Assembly (NCBI RefSeq): GCF_019059575.1
Contig: NW_024881570.1
Coordinates: 1,054,001 to 1,118,000, forward strand
Source: Amphibalanus amphitrite
Taxonomy: Eukaryota > Arthropoda > Thecostraca > Balanomorpha > Balanidae
Direction: 5' to 3'
Length of the DNA: 64,000 nt
Positions 10,563 through 22,138 of this stretch are shown here, in pieces. Position numbers and translations under genes: made by a program. The notes under the pieces were generated by a model. It made no database searches, was not told the origin of the DNA, and saw nothing but the letters and a program-made list of their open reading frames with translations. Position 1 is the first letter of the stretch, and every line of letters starts with the position of its first letter.

Positions 10563-11049
10563 TACCTAATCACATAATTTTAGTAATTAAACAGGCATTG
10601 AAAAAACAGGAATATAGAATCAAAAATATTGGAGGCCGCAATAAATTATGCTGGTCACATTTTTGCATGACGTGTCCCTTTCTCTTTTCCCGTTAGTTTC
10701 CTTTTACCGAGACCAGTGGGTGGCGTGAATCACTGTGTGGGAACTGGGAAGTGGGAAGCCTATTGCTGTCTACTGTAGCGATCGAGTGACGAGTCTTTAC
10801 TCAGCATCAGCTGACTATCCCAAAAACAACGGCCTCCCGAGGGACGAGAATGAGGCCGTCCTTCACTGCGGTGCTGAATAATGAGACGGAAGACTAAATG
10901 AGTTTCGCTCGGGCCAATTTGAAATTCAAATCGACCGCAGCATCCGGTTTTGATTGGTCGTCGGTGGCTCTGAACGCGTTGGGACACCGCCAGTACCTAT
11001 TGTCGGAGTGCGTTCCGGCTGAAGTGACCGGGAGACGATCAACACTGAC

Positions 11050-11169
11050 CTGTGCAGCCCTTGTACGGGTTGCCGGTGTAGTCGGGCAGACACTGGCACG
11101 TGAAGGCGCCCACGGTGTCAATGCAGCGGGCGTTGGCTCCACAAGGGTTCTTGGCACACTCGTCAATGT
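11050..11169 (-). CDS. dpy: dumpy-like exon, calcium-binding EGF
   Basis: This exon of 120 nt is phase 1 at both ends (acceptor TTCCACAG, donor GTCAGT). It encodes one calcium-binding [30 protein letters not shown] and [12 protein letters not shown]. It corresponds to the Dumpy module CQDNPCGENAIC...CTCKPDYTGDPFRGC. The 3.1-kb intron downstream contains a TTAA-flanked element and a possible small MITE. Confidence 0.9.
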
Positions 11170-12036
11170 CTGTGGAATAGACTGTGTCACCGAGCCGCCC
11201 CAGTTTCGCCCTGTTGGAGCCATTGTCTTCAAAAAACGCTCGTATTCGTCTTTTACACCAGGAAGCTAGGGCCTTCGGGAAATGCGGCCTTCAATGAGAG
11301 ATCTCTGATCTTTAACGTTTTAATTAGCTGGATGTTTGAATTAACGACACAAAATATCAGGGTTGTCGACGTCAAAGGTCAGCGATTCGACAGTAGACAG
11401 ATGTCATGCGCGGTATCTAAATGTGAAGAAAATGACACATCACTCCTGAAGGATGTCTGAAAAAGTCGTTCAGCATACACGTTAGTAAAAGTTCCTATCA
11501 GTCGACATGCATACTGGTCATCGAGATGATACTTCAAGGGGTAGAGGACACGTCAATCGTCAGCTTAGCGGCGTCTGTTCATGCGCAGCTCGGTGGCACG
11601 TCCGGGTCTGCTTCGCTGTCCTTGAGCGGCGCTTCGTAGTTCGTACCAGGTGACAGGATCGTCGCGTACGACAGCGTCAGAGACAAGAGCAGGCAGACGT
11701 CAAAACATAAGCATCAGACAGAAAAGCACAAGAAAGAGGAGACGGAATTGTTTGGCAGCGAATATAGTGACTGGCGATGGCGAAGGTAGCGCTCGAGTAG
11801 CCCCGGCGGAGTTGGCGGAAGAGACCCGGTGGTTGGCGCCGCCGGGAGGAGAAAGCAAGCCGTGGGAGTCGGCTGGAGCGAGCCGTCCTCCCCTCGCCAG
11901 CGGACGTGTCACCGCGCGCATAGCAAGCTTAGGAGTCGAGTTCCTACGAGAGCCGCGTTAGCGGACGGACAGCGGACGTCGAAGGAGAGTCGGCAGTCGG
12001 TGGCCGACGCGGTCCCTCCGCGGTGACGTGACTAAC
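11170..12036 (-). other. intron, nothing recognised
   Basis: Intron of 867 nt. No repeat or exon with EGF spacing is recognised. Confidence 0.75.
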
Positions 12037-12321
12037 TCTCGCAGAAGACGCGGCCGTCGCCGCTGAAGCCCTCCGGGCAGAAGCAGGCGAAGCCGCCAGG
12101 CTCGTTGCGGCAGGCGGCGTTCACGCCGCAGGTCATGGGCCGGCCGCACTCGTTGATGTCCGAGCAGGCGTCGGCGGGGTCGCCCGTGTAGCCGGGCGGA
12201 CAGGCGCACTTGTAGCTGCCGGCCGTGTTCATGCACATGGCGCCGGCACCGCACAGAGAGCTGGCGTTCCGAGCCTCGCCGCCCGGGCCCAGCGGCGTGC
12301 CCTCCAGGCACTCGTCCAGGT
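12037..12321 (-). CDS. dpy: dumpy-like exon, two calcium-binding EGFs
   Basis: This exon of 285 nt is phase 1 at both ends (acceptor CACTAAG, donor GTTAGT). It encodes a calcium-binding EGF with a long insertion between its first two cysteines (DLDECLEGTPLGPGGEARN then ASSLCGAGAMC) ending CACPPGYTGDPADAC. A second follows, SDINECGRPMTCGVNAAC with GGFACFCPEGFSGDGRVFC. The acceptor has a weak pyrimidine tract and the donor is non-consensus at +3, so transcript support would be useful. The cysteine pattern and frame are complete on both sides. Confidence 0.85.
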
Positions 12322-12668
12322 CTTAGTGAACAAGCGAGTTACGGGTTAGCGGGGGCAGTGGGCGCTTAGTGCATGTTGTATGTACAGTGACCGGTGAGGC
12401 TACATGATTAGACTGCACTCGTTACGGGCTGATGTGAGAATGCCGGGTAGTTAGGGGCTAGTATGCACAGAGGGCGAGGCGGTCGAGTGGTCCGCCTCTG
12501 CACTCCCACGACACGGGTCACGGCTGGTCGGCGGCGAACGTTAGTCGACCCGTGCAACGACTGCAGCGGGCTCACATTAGTTGCCGGGTTATGGGTGTTC
12601 CGGACTCGCCCGGTTAATGACAGTGGCGCGGGGCAGTGACCTTGGCGGCCGGTCGGGCCGGGACTCAC
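12322..12668 (-). other. intron, nothing recognised
   Basis: Intron of 347 nt. No feature is seen. Confidence 0.75.
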
Positions 12669-12924
12669 CCTGACATTGGACGAGCGGGTCGCCGCGGAAG
12701 CCGGGCGGGCACTGGCAGGTGTAGTTGCCCGGCGTGTTCTTGCAGAGCGCGCCGGCTCCGCACGGATCCCGGGTGCACTCGTTCACGTCAATGCAGCCGC
12801 TGCGCGAGTACGGATCGCCCACGAAGCCGGCGTCGCAGGAGCACTCGTGGCCGCCGACCGTGTTCCGACAGCGGGCGTTCGGGCCGCACATGCCTCGCTC
12901 GTTACACTCGTCGTAGTCGACACA
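12669..12924 (-). CDS. dpy: dumpy-like exon, two calcium-binding EGFs
   Basis: This exon of 256 nt begins in phase 0 after ATCTGCAG and ends in phase 1 before GTGAGT. The first codon, Cys, completes the EGF begun in the previous exon. It is followed by VDYDECNERGMCGPNARC with HECSCDAGFVGDPYS, then IDVNECTRDPCGAGALC with GNYTCQCPPGFRGDP. The open frame extends further upstream to 12996. I chose the acceptor at 12925-12926 because it restores the cysteine spacing and frame; an alternative AG about 50 nt upstream would add residues without EGF features. Confidence 0.88.
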
Positions 12925-13710
12925 CTGCAGATTGAACACCAGGGGATTAGTGGTCACATTCACCAGGCACGGATCAGAACGCTGCAGAACTGACACGAGG
13001 AGGTCGTGACTTGTTAACCATTAATCAGGACTCTCCTTAGCAAGTGATCGGATGGTGCAGAGCAGACGGGCTGGGTACTTATAAACGAGTCCCGACGACG
13101 GATGACTAGACCGGTCTGTCTTTCAAAGAAATGTTTTGAAGGGACGCCAGCGAAAGCCAAACATTCGACGAATGCTATGCATTGATAACTGTAATGCCTC
13201 CCTTCTCTGAATGCATCGTGCTGCTGCGTTCTGATCACTGTCTTATGGGGAGGTGGCCATCCCTTCGCGAAGTCTCCTTTGCCAGTTTTGTTCCGTGCGT
13301 GGGAGAGCGACTGGAAAATCGACGGAGAAGATCCCCGCTGCTCCCCAACTGAACAGCGGCGACCCTCCGATTCGGTCACATGCGATAACTCAGAGCCAGC
13401 GCTCGGCCACGGCGTTTTTCTCCTCTTGAAAACAGGTTTTTATCTGGGCGGCGGGCCGGCTCAGATGCCGGAATGCGCGGTGTTGACCGGCTCTGCCCAC
13501 GCGAGCCTGCCAGAGCTAGTTAACTGACGCATAGCGTTTGGAGAGGAAGCGTCACAGTTGGAGGGTTTGACAGGTTGTGGCGAGGAACGACCGGGTTCGT
13601 TGGCTCGGGGTAAGCCCTAAGAGGAGCAATCGCCGATGACAGTCCGGTCATCCGAGCTGCTATTGAGGGTCGCCCCCGACTGTGAAATTGGTGGGAGAGT
13701 GCGTACTCAC
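12925..13710 (-). other. intron, nothing recognised
   Basis: Intron of 786 nt with phase-0 splice sites. The frame of the downstream exon stays open for about 70 nt into it, without EGF cysteines. Confidence 0.7.
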
Positions 13711-13826
13711 CCCGTCGTAGGCGTTGCCGACGTATCCCTCCGGACAGGTGCAGGTGTAGTTTCCCGGGTAGTTCTGGCAGATGGCGTTGGCTCCACAGGC
13801 GTCCGGCCTGGAACACTCGTCGATAT
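13711..13826 (-). CDS. dpy: dumpy-like exon, calcium-binding EGF lacking its sixth Cys
   Basis: This exon of 116 nt begins in phase 1 (acceptor CCGCAG) and ends in phase 0 (donor GTGAGT). It encodes DIDECSRPDACGANAIC, QNYPGNYTCTC and PEGYVGNAYDG, which is five cysteines of a calcium-binding EGF. The sixth is supplied by the first codon of the next exon (Cys-Val-Asp-Tyr-Asp-Glu-Cys), so the intron cuts the module between Cys5 and Cys6. The non-phase-1 boundary is unusual in this gene, but both sides agree. Confidence 0.88.
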
Positions 13827-16312
13827 CTGCGGACGGAGACGGGCGGGATGGGCGTGACAGGCTGTTGGGGCGGGCGGGCGGTGACGGGGAGACAGCCGGC
13901 AGGGCGGACAGCCCGACACAGGCAGCTGACGGCCGGACACACAGGCAGCTGACGGCCGGACACACACGGCGGCTGACAGACAAACGGACCGCGCTCAGAG
14001 CATCTCCGTGACGGGCGACGGGCGAGCGCGGGTGTCGGCGCAGAGTCCCGCAATTCATCGGTCATCTGTCGTCTATAGCCTGTCGTTTGGCAGTCCTTTT
14101 ACGGAGCGAGCTATTTCGGCAGTGACATAGCATTCAGCTAGACTGCGATGATCGCCGCAGCCCGCCCCTGTCCGCCCCGTGGCCGCCCCTCGAGATAGAC
14201 TCCTCAGGTGCGCTGCCCGTGGACGCCGCCGCTCACGGGTGCGGCAAAAAGCGCGTCGTCAGGCGGCTCCGGCGCCGGTGTGCGGTGTGCGGTGTGCGTG
14301 CAGCTGCCGCGGACGGGCGGGACGCGGTGGCACTGCAGCGGCGGTGTTCCGTGTACCACGACCACCGGCTGGAGGTCGTTATCCTCTCTGCCGACCGCGG
14401 TCGGACGAGACGGGATCGACAAAAACTGGCCGATATTTGATGCGACTACCACAGTGCAATTACACACGTCCATTAGTGCGTCTGAGGTGGCGGTGCCCGC
14501 CAGCCGGCGGCGGTAGTGAGTCTCCGGCTCTCAGCTGTGCCCCCGGCTCGAGGCCGGTCTCGTCTCGGCCGAGTGGGTTTCCGCCTGGCGGGCAATGGCC
14601 GCCGCCGCGCCGTCGAGCGAGACGAGCGTGGCTGGTGCGCGGCCTCCCGCCGGGACCAGCGCTGCCCATGCCGCCCAGCGGGTACTCGAGCGAACGAAGG
14701 CCCGCTCACAGACGACGGCGGGAGTGGCACAAACGTGCACTGACCTTTCAAGATTTGTCGAGACTGTCTCAAGTCCCCGGCTGGCGAGGGAAGCACGCTT
14801 CGGTACCGACGCATACAACGCCGCAGTAAAAAGCTGCTACACTTTGACGCTTTTTGTGTCGGCGTCTATTTGCCGGTCTCATGACTGGGCTCTGGCACGT
14901 CTCGCCAAAATGAATGGTGTCCGCGTGTGGGGCTCGCAAAAAGGCCGCCGGTAAAGTGTTGGGTGGCCGGACCCCCGTCATAACTCACTGAAACAGCGCA
15001 TTTGTTGAGTTATGCATCTGGCCGCTTTTTCAGCTGCCGACCTGGCGCGTAACCCGGGCTACGACGGTTATTGGGACGCAGTATCGGCCGATCACGGATA
15101 TCATGTGTCGTTTTTGTGGGTAGGCTCGCCATTGTTCATAACACCTCGGGTAGGCAGTGGCGATCAGTGGGCGCTGAGCACCCAAGAACATCGTACTTCG
15201 CGGACCTTCAGCCGGCGGCGCTCTCGGGCCTCATGGTGGTGGGCGCCGTTCCGACCTGGCGGAGCGCCGCTTTGTCTCCTCAAAGGAGCAGCACTGATCC
15301 GTGGCCGCCTAACAGCGGCGTGAAGCCGTGACCGGGGTCAAAGACACCGCTGCCAACGACAGCGCTGACAAAGACCTCGTCACCGTGAGGCCGGCTGTCG
15401 GGACCATTAACTCAACTGAAGCAGCGCACTCGCCATTCTCACCGTGCGTTCACCCTTCCGCCGTGCATTTGCACTCGACATTGCGGCGCCGGCATTCACA
15501 GCTAACTGTCGGACGACACGCCTCCCCTCCGGCCTGATGTATCGAACACGGCGCTTGCTGGTGACAGGGGAGAGTGTGGTCGACCGACCGACCATATCTG
15601 CCCGCCGACCGGCCCTCGGGCGCTACACGCGCGTGGACGGCAGCGCCTCACCGCGCGCACAAACAGCCCTGGGCAGGACGCACGCGAGTAAACAAAAGTG
15701 AAAACGTTCTCAGTGATTTGTACCGTCGGTCGGCCGGTTCGTGTGTTTTCGCATGGGATTATTAGCAGTGGCGGTCACCGCGGGCGATCGGCGGGCGGCG
15801 GCCCAGTTCGCCGCCATTCAGACGGCATTGTCTAGCCGCACCTCGCGAAAACGCCGCTTAGAACGGCTATGTCTGGGATTGTCCCGTCAGAGGACCCAGT
15901 ACGAACATGCAATGGCCACTTAAAAGCGGTTTCTGTTGGATTAGCCGCGGCGTGGACCGCGGTCGACGGCGATAGCGCTCTGAATTTCACGCTTTGCTGA
16001 TTCGACTACGGCCGAGGTGAAACGTCGTCCCCGGCGCTGTTACCGACTAACAAGGGCAGCGGACGACGGGCTGTGGGCTGTGGACGATGGACAACGGACG
16101 GCGGACAACCACAAGTCTTCCCAATACAGAGGCGCATCCACTGCGCGGAAGCAGGCGGGGCAGGCGCCCATCCCTCCCGGATCTGTCCCGCAACCGAACG
16201 GCTCCGCAAAAGTCGCGACAGGGGCGGACGGCGCGCAAAAATTGTCACTGACACGCGACTGGCCCAGTTCGGGCTCGAGCGGGGTCTGCCGCGGGGACCG
16301 GGTGTAACTCAC
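13827..16312 (-). other. GC-rich intron
   Basis: Intron of 2486 nt, strongly GC- and CpG-rich over most of its length. It holds a short 23-nt tandem repeat near 13921. Long open frames occur on both strands but overlap each other and resemble no family. I see no gene here. Confidence 0.7.
13921..13980 (+). repeat. 23-nt tandem repeat, about 2.5 copies
   Basis: The unit ggcagctgacggccggacac plus aca occurs twice in a row and a diverged partial third copy follows (ggcggctgacag). It is intronic. Confidence 0.8.
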
Positions 16313-16444
16313 CTCGACATTCCTCGTCGCCCTTGCCCTCGAAGCCCTCCTTGCACTTGCAGACGTAGTGGGCCGGGAGATTGCAGCACTCGGCGTTGGG
16401 GACGCACCGGGCTGCAAGCTCTGGGTCCAGACATTCGTCGATAT
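16313..16444 (-). CDS. dpy: dumpy-like exon, calcium-binding EGF with CC motif
   Basis: This exon of 132 nt has phase-1 boundaries (acceptor CCGCAG, donor GTGAGT). It encodes one calcium-binding EGF, DIDECLDPELAARC then VPNAECCNLPAHYVCKC and KEGFEGKGDEECR. The adjacent cysteines in AECCNLPAH are unusual for EGF modules and are shared with the equivalent insect Dumpy module, which makes this exon diagnostic. It is isolated, with a 13.4-kb intron on its 5' side and a 2.5-kb GC-rich intron on its 3' side. Confidence 0.92.
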
Positions 16445-18034
16445 CTGCGGAAAGAGATGTCCATGTGTCATTGGAATTCTGTGACAGCTGTGTACGTGGA
16501 CGCCCGACGCACGAGCATACGCATTACTTCAACAGACGCACGTTTCCATGAAACATATGCTCAGCATGCGCCACATAGGCATCGGTGATATGGTTCCAGA
16601 ACAGTTACAGCAGTGGAGGAAAGGATGCACAGCGACACAGCCGATAGCATGGAAACCCGGGGTACAGTCAAGGATATTTGCCCGAAACGCGATGGCGTCG
16701 GACCGATAAGCGATTCTTTGCAGTTGTCCGCATGGGAACGGTGAGAATCTGGAACGGCCAACTGTCGGAAACTGGTCTGTTTTGCATCCATCTGATAAAC
16801 GAAAGCTGCTGGTGAAATCGCACTGTCTTACAACACAGCTCACATAAACAATGGACAATAAGAACTATAGCAGCGTCGCGCGAGAGCGCGTTGTGTGGGA
16901 TACCAAAGACCGTTTAGACATAACTAACTTATTGTAGTGTAGTGGTCGAAATGGCTTCTTGCTTAGTACGTAAGATTCGGCGTTTTTTGTGTGGAGTGCC
17001 TAAATTTACGCTAGAACTCATGCTGTTTATAGGCGCTTTATAGAAACCATCGTGCTGGCGTCAAACGCCTCACTTTTTGTTGTCGTCTAACGGCCGAGGG
17101 TGAGAGTTTGAGCTCCTCACCACTGTATTACAACAGCTTCATGTCTGAATGCACACGACTTTTTAGTCTCGTAATACATACCTTTGACATTCTCCAATCC
17201 CCAACCTCTCTTGCCGTACAGGGACCCGCAGTTGCTTCTGTACACACTAGTATTTCAGCGTTTTCTTTGCCTGTGACACCGTTGGAGGCGAATTGGGAAA
17301 TGATTGTGTGCTTATTAAAACCACCATCTGAAGGGCTTTAAACTGATGTGCTGCTCTCCTAATTCAGTGAACTGTTTATGGCTATATCAGCAAAACATTG
17401 TTTTCAGCGCTTTTTCCTGCCCCATTCCTTCTGAAACCTGGAACCGCTTATTCCATTTACTCCTGCCATCTGACGATGGTCGTGCTGACTACTAGTTCCG
17501 GCGCTAGTTACTGCTCCAGTTTTGCACCCGGCACAAACTCAGGCGGCACCGGGCCGTGGCTCGACCAGGGGAGGGTCGGACCGAGCCGACTGCCTGGGGC
17601 GCGGTTAGATCGGACGCCCTGCTGGGGAAGGGGACGGGAGTGAGGGGGAGGGGAGGAGGTGGTCACGTGGTCCGTCCAAGCACGCAGACGGCCTGTCCTG
17701 CGCCCAGCCATGTTCCGTGATCCAAAATGACACGAGAGCTGTGGAATGCCTGGAGGAGACGCTTCGAAAGCGAACTTCAGCAGCACTAATTTACCATATT
17801 CTGTGGAGATAAATGAATATTATCTTAATGCAGAAAAAAAATTGTATGCCTAAGCTGTATAAGCTGTATCTTTTTAAAAGTTGTAGATAGGATTATTTTT
17901 AGGGACTTATAGGTTTCGTATACCTACACAGTGAATTGTGTTACATTAAGCCGTTTCGCTGTTATGGTTACTAACTGAAGAGTTATCCTTTTTTTCTCAC
18001 AGGGAATGACAATACAATAACAATACGAATAAAA

Positions 18035-18071
18035 CCAGACGTTTTGCACAAAAAAGTGCCTCCGTCAGTGG
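18035..18071 (-). ncRNA. hammerhead-ribozyme-like motif, decayed, minus strand
   Basis: Read on the minus strand from 18071, this gives CCA, CTGACGG, A, stem II GGCAC/GTGC around T6, AAA, ACGT, C and TGG. It is the inverted partner of 18291-18327. It keeps the CTGA that the partner lost but has a changed base at the end of the core and in the GAA triplet. Together the two imply an ancestral CTGACGA...CGAAACGT-C-TGG motif. Confidence 0.45.
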
Positions 18072-18290
18072 CAAGAAATAAGTAATCAGGCATACATATT
18101 TTCTTTCGATAAAATGGATGAAGTAGTTATCTTTATTTTTTAAGATATATTTTCAGCAGTTTTTTAAGCACATCATGGAAGCTTATAAACATTTGTGTAT
18201 TTTATCGGCAACCCGGCTGGCCAGACCGAGACGGTGCCGCATAGGTACCTATAATTCTCATCGATGTTAAACCTATACACTTATTTTTCT

Positions 18291-18327
18291 CCACCGACGA
18301 AGGCACGTTGTTGTCCGAAACGTTTGG
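18291..18327 (+). ncRNA. hammerhead-ribozyme-like motif, plus strand
   Basis: Stem I is CCA (18291-18293) with TGG (18325-18327). The core is CCGACGA (18294-18300) in place of CTGANGA. After an A, stem II is GGCAC with GTCC around GTTGTT. Then comes GAA (18317-18319), stem III ACGT (18320-18323), and T at the cleavage position (18324). The C in place of the invariant U of the core would impair cleavage, so this copy is probably inactive. Confidence 0.5.
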
Positions 18328-19936
18328 TTCTATTCGCATTGTTTTTATATTGTCATTGTCCGTGAGAAAAACATACTCATATGGACTGGTCTCAGTTCAT
18401 GTAGAAACTAGAAATTGTTGCATATTCATCAACACAGTTAAATGAATATCAGCCCTCACCACACATATAAGTAGAGGTAAGTAGACCGCGCCCCCTGTTT
18501 TTCACCAATAAATCGCGGCAAAGCGAAGGATTGCGACGATTCTTTGGTGCCCTGGAGTTAATCAATTTTACAACTTCCCGGAAAATTAAATAGCCCTTAT
18601 CATTTTTGCATCTTGTCTGAGAATTTTAAATCCCTGAACCAAATTGCCTTTAACCTGTGATTATTTTTCTCAAGATCATGTCAGGCCAGAATAACAATTG
18701 AAAGTCAGCGCACATCTTCTGTGTGTTTCCATAGTCGTTTCGTGATTAGCAACGTGACAAAATGTGAAATATACTACCTTTATAATGTTTGTCTCATTGA
18801 TTGCTGTGGGTGCCAAGGTCACGTGAAACTCAGGTTAAGGTCATTTACTTGAAATAATCTCGGTTAACTTCCTTAAGTTTACACCTTTTTACTGTGGCTT
18901 TTAGGAAGTGTTGGTTTGAAATTTAGCACTCATTTTAGCATTTGAAAACTAGGCATACTTAGGTATCAGTTATAGTGCCTATGCAATATGCTGCAAGGCT
19001 GTAAAGTGTAAGTGCTGGTTAACATTCTATGGATAGCCGGCAGAACGCCTAATGGGTGATCTGGCGTGACCCGTCCTACCCCAAATGCTTTGATACATCA
19101 TCTTTGATCAAAGCAAGTGCAAATTCGGAGTCAGAAGCAAGCCAAGCCCCAGCAAACTTCACTTGTAGAAATTCTAGCAGGACCCAATTTTCCGTGCTTT
19201 TGGGTTATTAACCTGATCTGGGAGGTCAACCAGTGACCTAGGATCTCAGCATTGACCAGGACATAAAAATAATTGGCTTTCTCTCGTCAGCGATGACCAG
19301 GACCCTCAAATCATCGGATTTCTCTCGTCACGAGCAGCTCGCTCTTTTTGTATTTTTCAGCGAAGCTCTGGCTATTTTTATCAAGGGCCGAATGGCTGAG
19401 GGTTTCTACGCCCCTCCGCTACATGTAAGACGCTGAAAAGAAATGCCTAAGTGGGTGAGGGTTAAATATCGATTGGTTTTTAAGTGCCGAAGCCCGAAGC
19501 ACTTTAATTTACTTCGATAGCAGTTTTTAAGACCAACGAGCTCGAATACTATAACTTCTTGAACACATGTAAGCACCACATAAAATGAATCGTAAGACTA
19601 AGCGGCTCAAGATTAGGAAGCTAAGACACTTAATAAAAAAAGGCATAGATTAGAAACTGCACCTAACCTGCACTGCTTTTTAAACCTTTTCGTTGCAGAC
19701 TGGTAGATTAAATTTTAGGATTGATTTCAGCTGATGCTCAAATGGAGCTATTCATTCGTTCATTCATGCGACCATCCAATTCCATTCATAAAAGAAGCCA
19801 GTGATAAAATTGTTCATTTTATGTAGATAAGTGTGAAATACAAACTCAATAAAAGTTTAATGATACGGCAAATTTGACAGCTTTTATAATGAACAGACAA
19901 AAAACTTTAACAAATCAAAGTTGAGAGCCCCAAATA

Positions 19937-21965
19937 GGGGAGAGTGAGGTAAGATGAGCCAAGGGGCAAGTTTAACCACCCCATGTTTCTCAGCTCCTAT
20001 GGCGCTAATTGACTTGAGCTTCCATGTGCCGTTCGCTTACCATGCTGCAGTCTTTCACGTGAGACGGCAACGTTCTCACGCTCAGCACGGGTAACATGTG
20101 GTATCGCCCCTGATAACTAAGACATGTTTTGCCTTTAAAATGAGATGGTTGTTATCTGCGGTGCATGGTTATTTTCCTTAGCGTGTGTCATTAATCGAAA
20201 ATGGCCACGGGTGGGGCAAGATGAGCCATTTTCACCTGGGGGAAGATGAGCCGGATAAGCCATTGTTGTCTCCGCTGTCGAAAGCCAAACTGAGCTGCGC
20301 TAGTTTCTGCTGAATAAAAATGGTAGGAAATTGTTTTCCTTTGTTGATTACACAAGTTGTAAGTGATTTGCAGATTATCTGAAGGACAAAATGATTTCTT
20401 CCGTGGTAGAAAACTTGTCGAGCTATTAACCCTCGCCCCGTTGGGGGGGGGCCATTTTGGCCCCCCCTGTGGTTTTTCCTGAATAGCAAGAAAACGGCGG
20501 CGCGCAGCGCCGCCAAATTTTCAGTACCTTTCCGGGCATCAATTTGACACCTTCACACCAAATTTCAAGTCTTAGGTCACCTTAGGTCAGGAGTTATTGA
20601 GGTCAAACTGAGGTCATGTTCGAGCAAAAATGAGCAAAAAACATGCAATCTTGAAACGCTCACCAAATCTACAGTTATCAAGCAATTTCAAAGTTCTTTA
20701 TATGGTCTAATAGACAAAAAGCGGCGCTACAAAACTGCTATCTCGGATTTTCAAAATTTTGGGTTTTTGACCCAAAAAAATTCAAAAAATTGATTTTTTT
20801 AGAAAAACTAAAAAAAAATCCAAATTTTTTTCCGAATTTCGAAAAAAACCGGAATATATGTGATAGTCCCTGCGCTCTTCTATATACATACCAAATTTCA
20901 GATCGATATCTCGTTTTTTGGCCAAGTTATAGCGAAAAAACTGTTCAAAAATGATGACGTCAAATTTTTGAACTCAATTTTTAGCGATTCTAGACCTCGT
21001 ACGGCAAAACAAAGACCACCATCGAACTCCCCGTGACGAGCTGCATCGATTCGATACCCATTTTATGCAAAAATATCAACTTTGAAATTTGACCTTATTT
21101 GACCTGACCTTGACCTGACCTTGACCTGACCTTGACAAAAACGTTACCTAAGCTGGCCCCAAAGGCTGCCTGACCCACATAATCGCATTTGTCATGTAAA
21201 ATGGACCATAAAACATGTATCACACGACACTTTCATATTGTGACCCCCCAGTGACCTGACCTCAGTGACCTGACCTGGTATCAGTGACCTCAACTAGCAA
21301 AATATGTGTTTGAAGAACATTTCCCCATCGATGATTTTCAATGAAATGCATTTTACTCGATTTTACAACGCATTTCTTGAAATGCCTGTAAACGGTGAAA
21401 ATTGGACCTTTGACCTGACCTGTGACGTCATCGGTTTGACCTAGGTCAATAAAATTGGGTCACAAGGTAGTTCCCTGATAGGGCTATCCAACACCGTTTG
21501 CCGCTTGTCGCTACGTTGCGTGGTTCTCGAGATCTTAGGGGGGGGGGGGCTAAAATGGCCCCCCCCAACGGGGCGCGTTGCTCGGCAGAGCCCAACGGGG
21601 CGCGGGTTAAAACAGTCACTTTTTGATGGAGGAAAAACACTTTGCCATAAATATCTTTGCCATGGAGTAAATAAAAGAGCCCACTCTTCGCCGCGCCCGG
21701 GAAAAGAAGAGGTTCGTTTTTCTATCCATGCTCAACTTTCCCCACGACGTGTCTCAACTTACCCCGCCCATGGGGTAAGATGAGCAACGTGCAAGATGAT
21801 TTTTGACGAAGCTTTTTCAGTACAAAAATAAACGGTATGAAACATTTCTGGCCACCATTACATGCGCAAATCACCACTCTGTCCGTCCAACCCGTAAACG
21901 CAGAAAAATAATCAGCCAGTAGCTTACGAAAAACAAAAAGCGGCTCAACTTACCTCATTCTCCAC
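19937..21965 (+). mobile_element. TA-flanked inverted-repeat element, hosting a TTAA element
   Basis: The left end GGGGAGAGTGAGGTAAGATG matches the right end read inverted (GTGGAGAATGAGGTAAGTTG), and both continue AGCC. TA dinucleotides flank both ends (19935-19936 and 21966-21967). The motif ggggyaagatgagc recurs several times inside (near 20213, 20241 and 21774). The TTAA-type copy B is inserted at 20426-21610, leaving about 850 nt of its own sequence. No transposase is seen, and I do not recognise the superfamily. Confidence 0.65.
20426..21610 (+). mobile_element. TTAA-flanked non-coding element, copy B
   Basis: The element is 1185 nt with TTAA at 20426-20429 and 21607-21610. Ends read TTAACCC(T/G)CGCCCCGTTGGG in inverted orientation. 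The subterminal hairpins share the core CCATTTTGG / CTAAAATGG between G- and C-runs (20443-20467 and 21538-21567). The right end carries a duplicated GCGCCCCGTTGGG with a short spacer. A second hairpin, GGCGGCGC..GCGCCGCC, lies near the left end. TGACCT repeats cluster at 21099-21134 and 21240-21290. It is nested in the TA-flanked element. Confidence 0.85.
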
Positions 21966-22080
21966 TACGTAACACAATTGAGGGCATTTTTTAGGCCATC
22001 ACAGTATTTGTCAACAATTGTTGTTTGGGGGACTGGGGAGGGTGGTTACTGGCTCATAATCTATCCCCCCCCCCCCAAAA

Positions 22081-22083
22081 AAA

Positions 22084-22135
<52 letters not shown>

Positions 22136-22138
22136 AAA
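22081..22138 (+). repeat. GAAA microsatellite
   Basis: An uninterrupted (AAAG)n tract of about 13 units is preceded by a C-run and an A-run. Confidence 0.98.

Larger units (their letters stand above)
7990..11049 (-). other. AT-rich intron with a TTAA element
   Basis: Intron of 3060 nt. It contains the TTAA-flanked element at 8424-9646 and a possible small inverted-repeat element at about 10397-10562. The stretches 9650-10390 and 10570-11049 show nothing recognisable. Confidence 0.75.
17990..18375 (+). mobile_element. Penelope-like element relic, inverted terminal fragments
   Basis: About 105 nt at 17990-18095 are an imperfect inverted copy of 18262-18375 (for example GAATGACAATACAATAAC against GTTTTTATATTGTCATT). 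No coding sequence lies between. Each arm contains a hammerhead-like motif, one per strand, of the type found at the Penelope-like copies elsewhere in this window. Inverted partial terminal copies are common at Penelope-like insertions. Assignment rests on the ribozyme-like motif and architecture. Confidence 0.55.

Noticed and set aside
22025-22080. C-run before the GAAA tract as an element end
   Set aside because: No matching G-run partner with TTAA is nearby; it looks like part of the microsatellite.
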